This document shows, one piece after another, positions 14,843 to 15,396 of a stretch of DNA of 15,396 bases. Source of the stretch: JAWOGN01 sp046496815 (lineage in GTDB: Bacteria; Desulfobacterota; DSM-4660; Desulfatiglandales; Desulfatiglandaceae); assembly GCA_046496815.1 (NCBI GenBank), contig JAWOGN010000349.1:1-15396 (forward strand), in the 5' to 3' direction. Each line of letters starts with the position of its first letter. Positions within the stretch are counted from its first letter, which is position 1. A program made the position numbers and the translations under genes. The notes beneath the pieces are model-generated. The model was not told where the DNA came from, searched no databases, and saw nothing but the letters and a program-made list of their open reading frames with translations.

Positions 14843-15396
14843 ACGTTCAGCGTCACTTTCGACAGTTCTTTTTTTACGTATATCATCCTTTGGATCGCGG
14901 TGAAATTGCTGAGGAGTGCGAGCACCAAGAGTGTCACCTTCATCACGACGGGACCCACCCACGGCAATGAGGCGAGCAGGGATCCGATAATCAAGAGAAC
15001 AAACCGCTCCGGTCTTTGCATCCACCCCGCTTTGCAGTCAACCCCCAAGCCTTCGGCGCGAGCCCGGGTATAACTCACCATAAAGGATCCTGCGATGGCC
15101 AGGATGATCAATGCGACGGCCAGGGGGCTTTGAAAATCAGTTGTATTTCCGGTTGTCGCTTGGAAGAGGCGCGTGCCCCCCGAGAAATGCCATGCAAGTC
15201 CCAAGAAAATGAACACCTCTCCGAATCTGTCCAGCGTGCTGTCAAGAAACGCACCGAACGGTGATTCTTTTTCCGTTTGCCTGGCCAGCTGCCCATCCAG
15301 AGCGTCACAGGTTCCAGCCAGCACAACCACCCACGCTCCCCAGAAGAAGGACCCGATGCTGTACCCAAGCCCTGCCAATGCACTCAAAATCAAACC
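14839..15396 (-). CDS. CDP-alcohol phosphatidyltransferase (PgsA/PIP-synthase-like), N-terminus cut by window edge
   Basis: An integral membrane enzyme that transfers a phosphatidyl group from CDP-diacylglycerol to an alcohol such as glycerol-3-phosphate or inositol phosphate. About 186 residues are visible and the frame stays open to the right edge, so the first 20-40 residues are missing; the TTG near 15393 is not a believable start. The family signature DxxDGxxARx8GxxxDxxxD is complete, from CDALDGQLAR through GAFLDSTLD. Hydrophobic segments before and after it fit the six-helix fold. The YTRARAEGLGVDCKAGWMQRPER stretch, read in two parts YTRARAEGLG and GWMQRPER, resembles phosphatidylinositol-phosphate synthase-type members, so that head group is plausible but unproved. 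It is first of the visible operon with Nudix (ATGA overlap) and AsmA-like. Confidence 0.9.
   Translation of the reverse strand, partial: GLILSALAGLGYSIGSFFWGAWVVVLAGTCDALDGQLARQTEKESPFGAFLDSTLDRFGEVFIFLGLAWHFSGGTRLFQATTGNTTDFQSPLAVALIILAIAGSFMVSYTRARAEGLGVDCKAGWMQRPERFVLLIIGSLLASLPWVGPVVMKVTLLVLALLSNFTAIQRMIYVKKELSKVTLNV

Noticed and set aside
14843..15025. 61-residue N-terminal extension of the Nudix frame
   Set aside because: It overlaps the phosphatidyltransferase coding region in another frame; the ATGA overlap and the MKSQYLCPHC start fit the family.
1..15396. CRISPR array, toxin-antitoxin pair, prophage or integron
   Set aside because: No regularly spaced repeats, no cas, integrase, transposase or phage genes, and no tRNA attachment site were seen.

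Overview
The window looks like an ordinary chromosomal stretch from a Desulfobacterota (former Deltaproteobacteria) bacterium. This is inferred from gene content and style (LDH-like malate dehydrogenase followed by a small conserved protein, a long AsmA-like protein, DRR-rich small protein, dispersed GGTTCA-rich and GGAATGAC-type repeats). It is not proved. No rRNA, tRNA, CRISPR array, transposase or phage gene was found.

Layout. Positions 1-291 hold the 5' part of a leftward DUF2156 gene. A repeat-rich spacer (292-605) separates it from the rightward carB gene (606-3806, carbamoyl-phosphate synthase large subunit), which ends in an intrinsic terminator. Next is a rightward PurF-like gene (4028-5506). 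It keeps the PRPP-binding loop but has lost the N-terminal cysteine and other glutaminase residues, so it is the most interesting protein here. A REP-like hairpin and a leftward terminator follow. Then come leftward genes: an MBL-fold hydrolase with a small DRR-repeat protein downstream (5733-6817), and a histone-deacetylase-like (AcuC-type) amidohydrolase with a GNAT acetyltransferase downstream (7082-8801). The latter pair could be a reversible acylation module.

From about 8900 the rightward strand carries a zinc-ribbon protein, malate dehydrogenase with a good sigma70-type promoter, and a small unrecognised protein. The last gene converges on a leftward three-gene operon: CDP-alcohol phosphatidyltransferase (cut by the right edge), Nudix hydrolase, and a 1135-residue AsmA-like envelope protein. 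These are joined by an ATGA overlap and a 19-base overlap, which suggests translational coupling. At the meeting point sits a 142-bp imperfect palindrome flanked by CTAG. Both convergent genes take their TAG stop codon from the flanking CTAG copies, which suggests insertion of a miniature transposable element into a shared stop-codon palindrome.

Metabolically the window mixes pyrimidine/arginine precursor synthesis (carB), central carbon metabolism (mdh), phospholipid head-group synthesis and envelope lipid homeostasis (phosphatidyltransferase, AsmA-like), and possible protein acylation control. I see no defence, secondary-metabolite or conjugation system.
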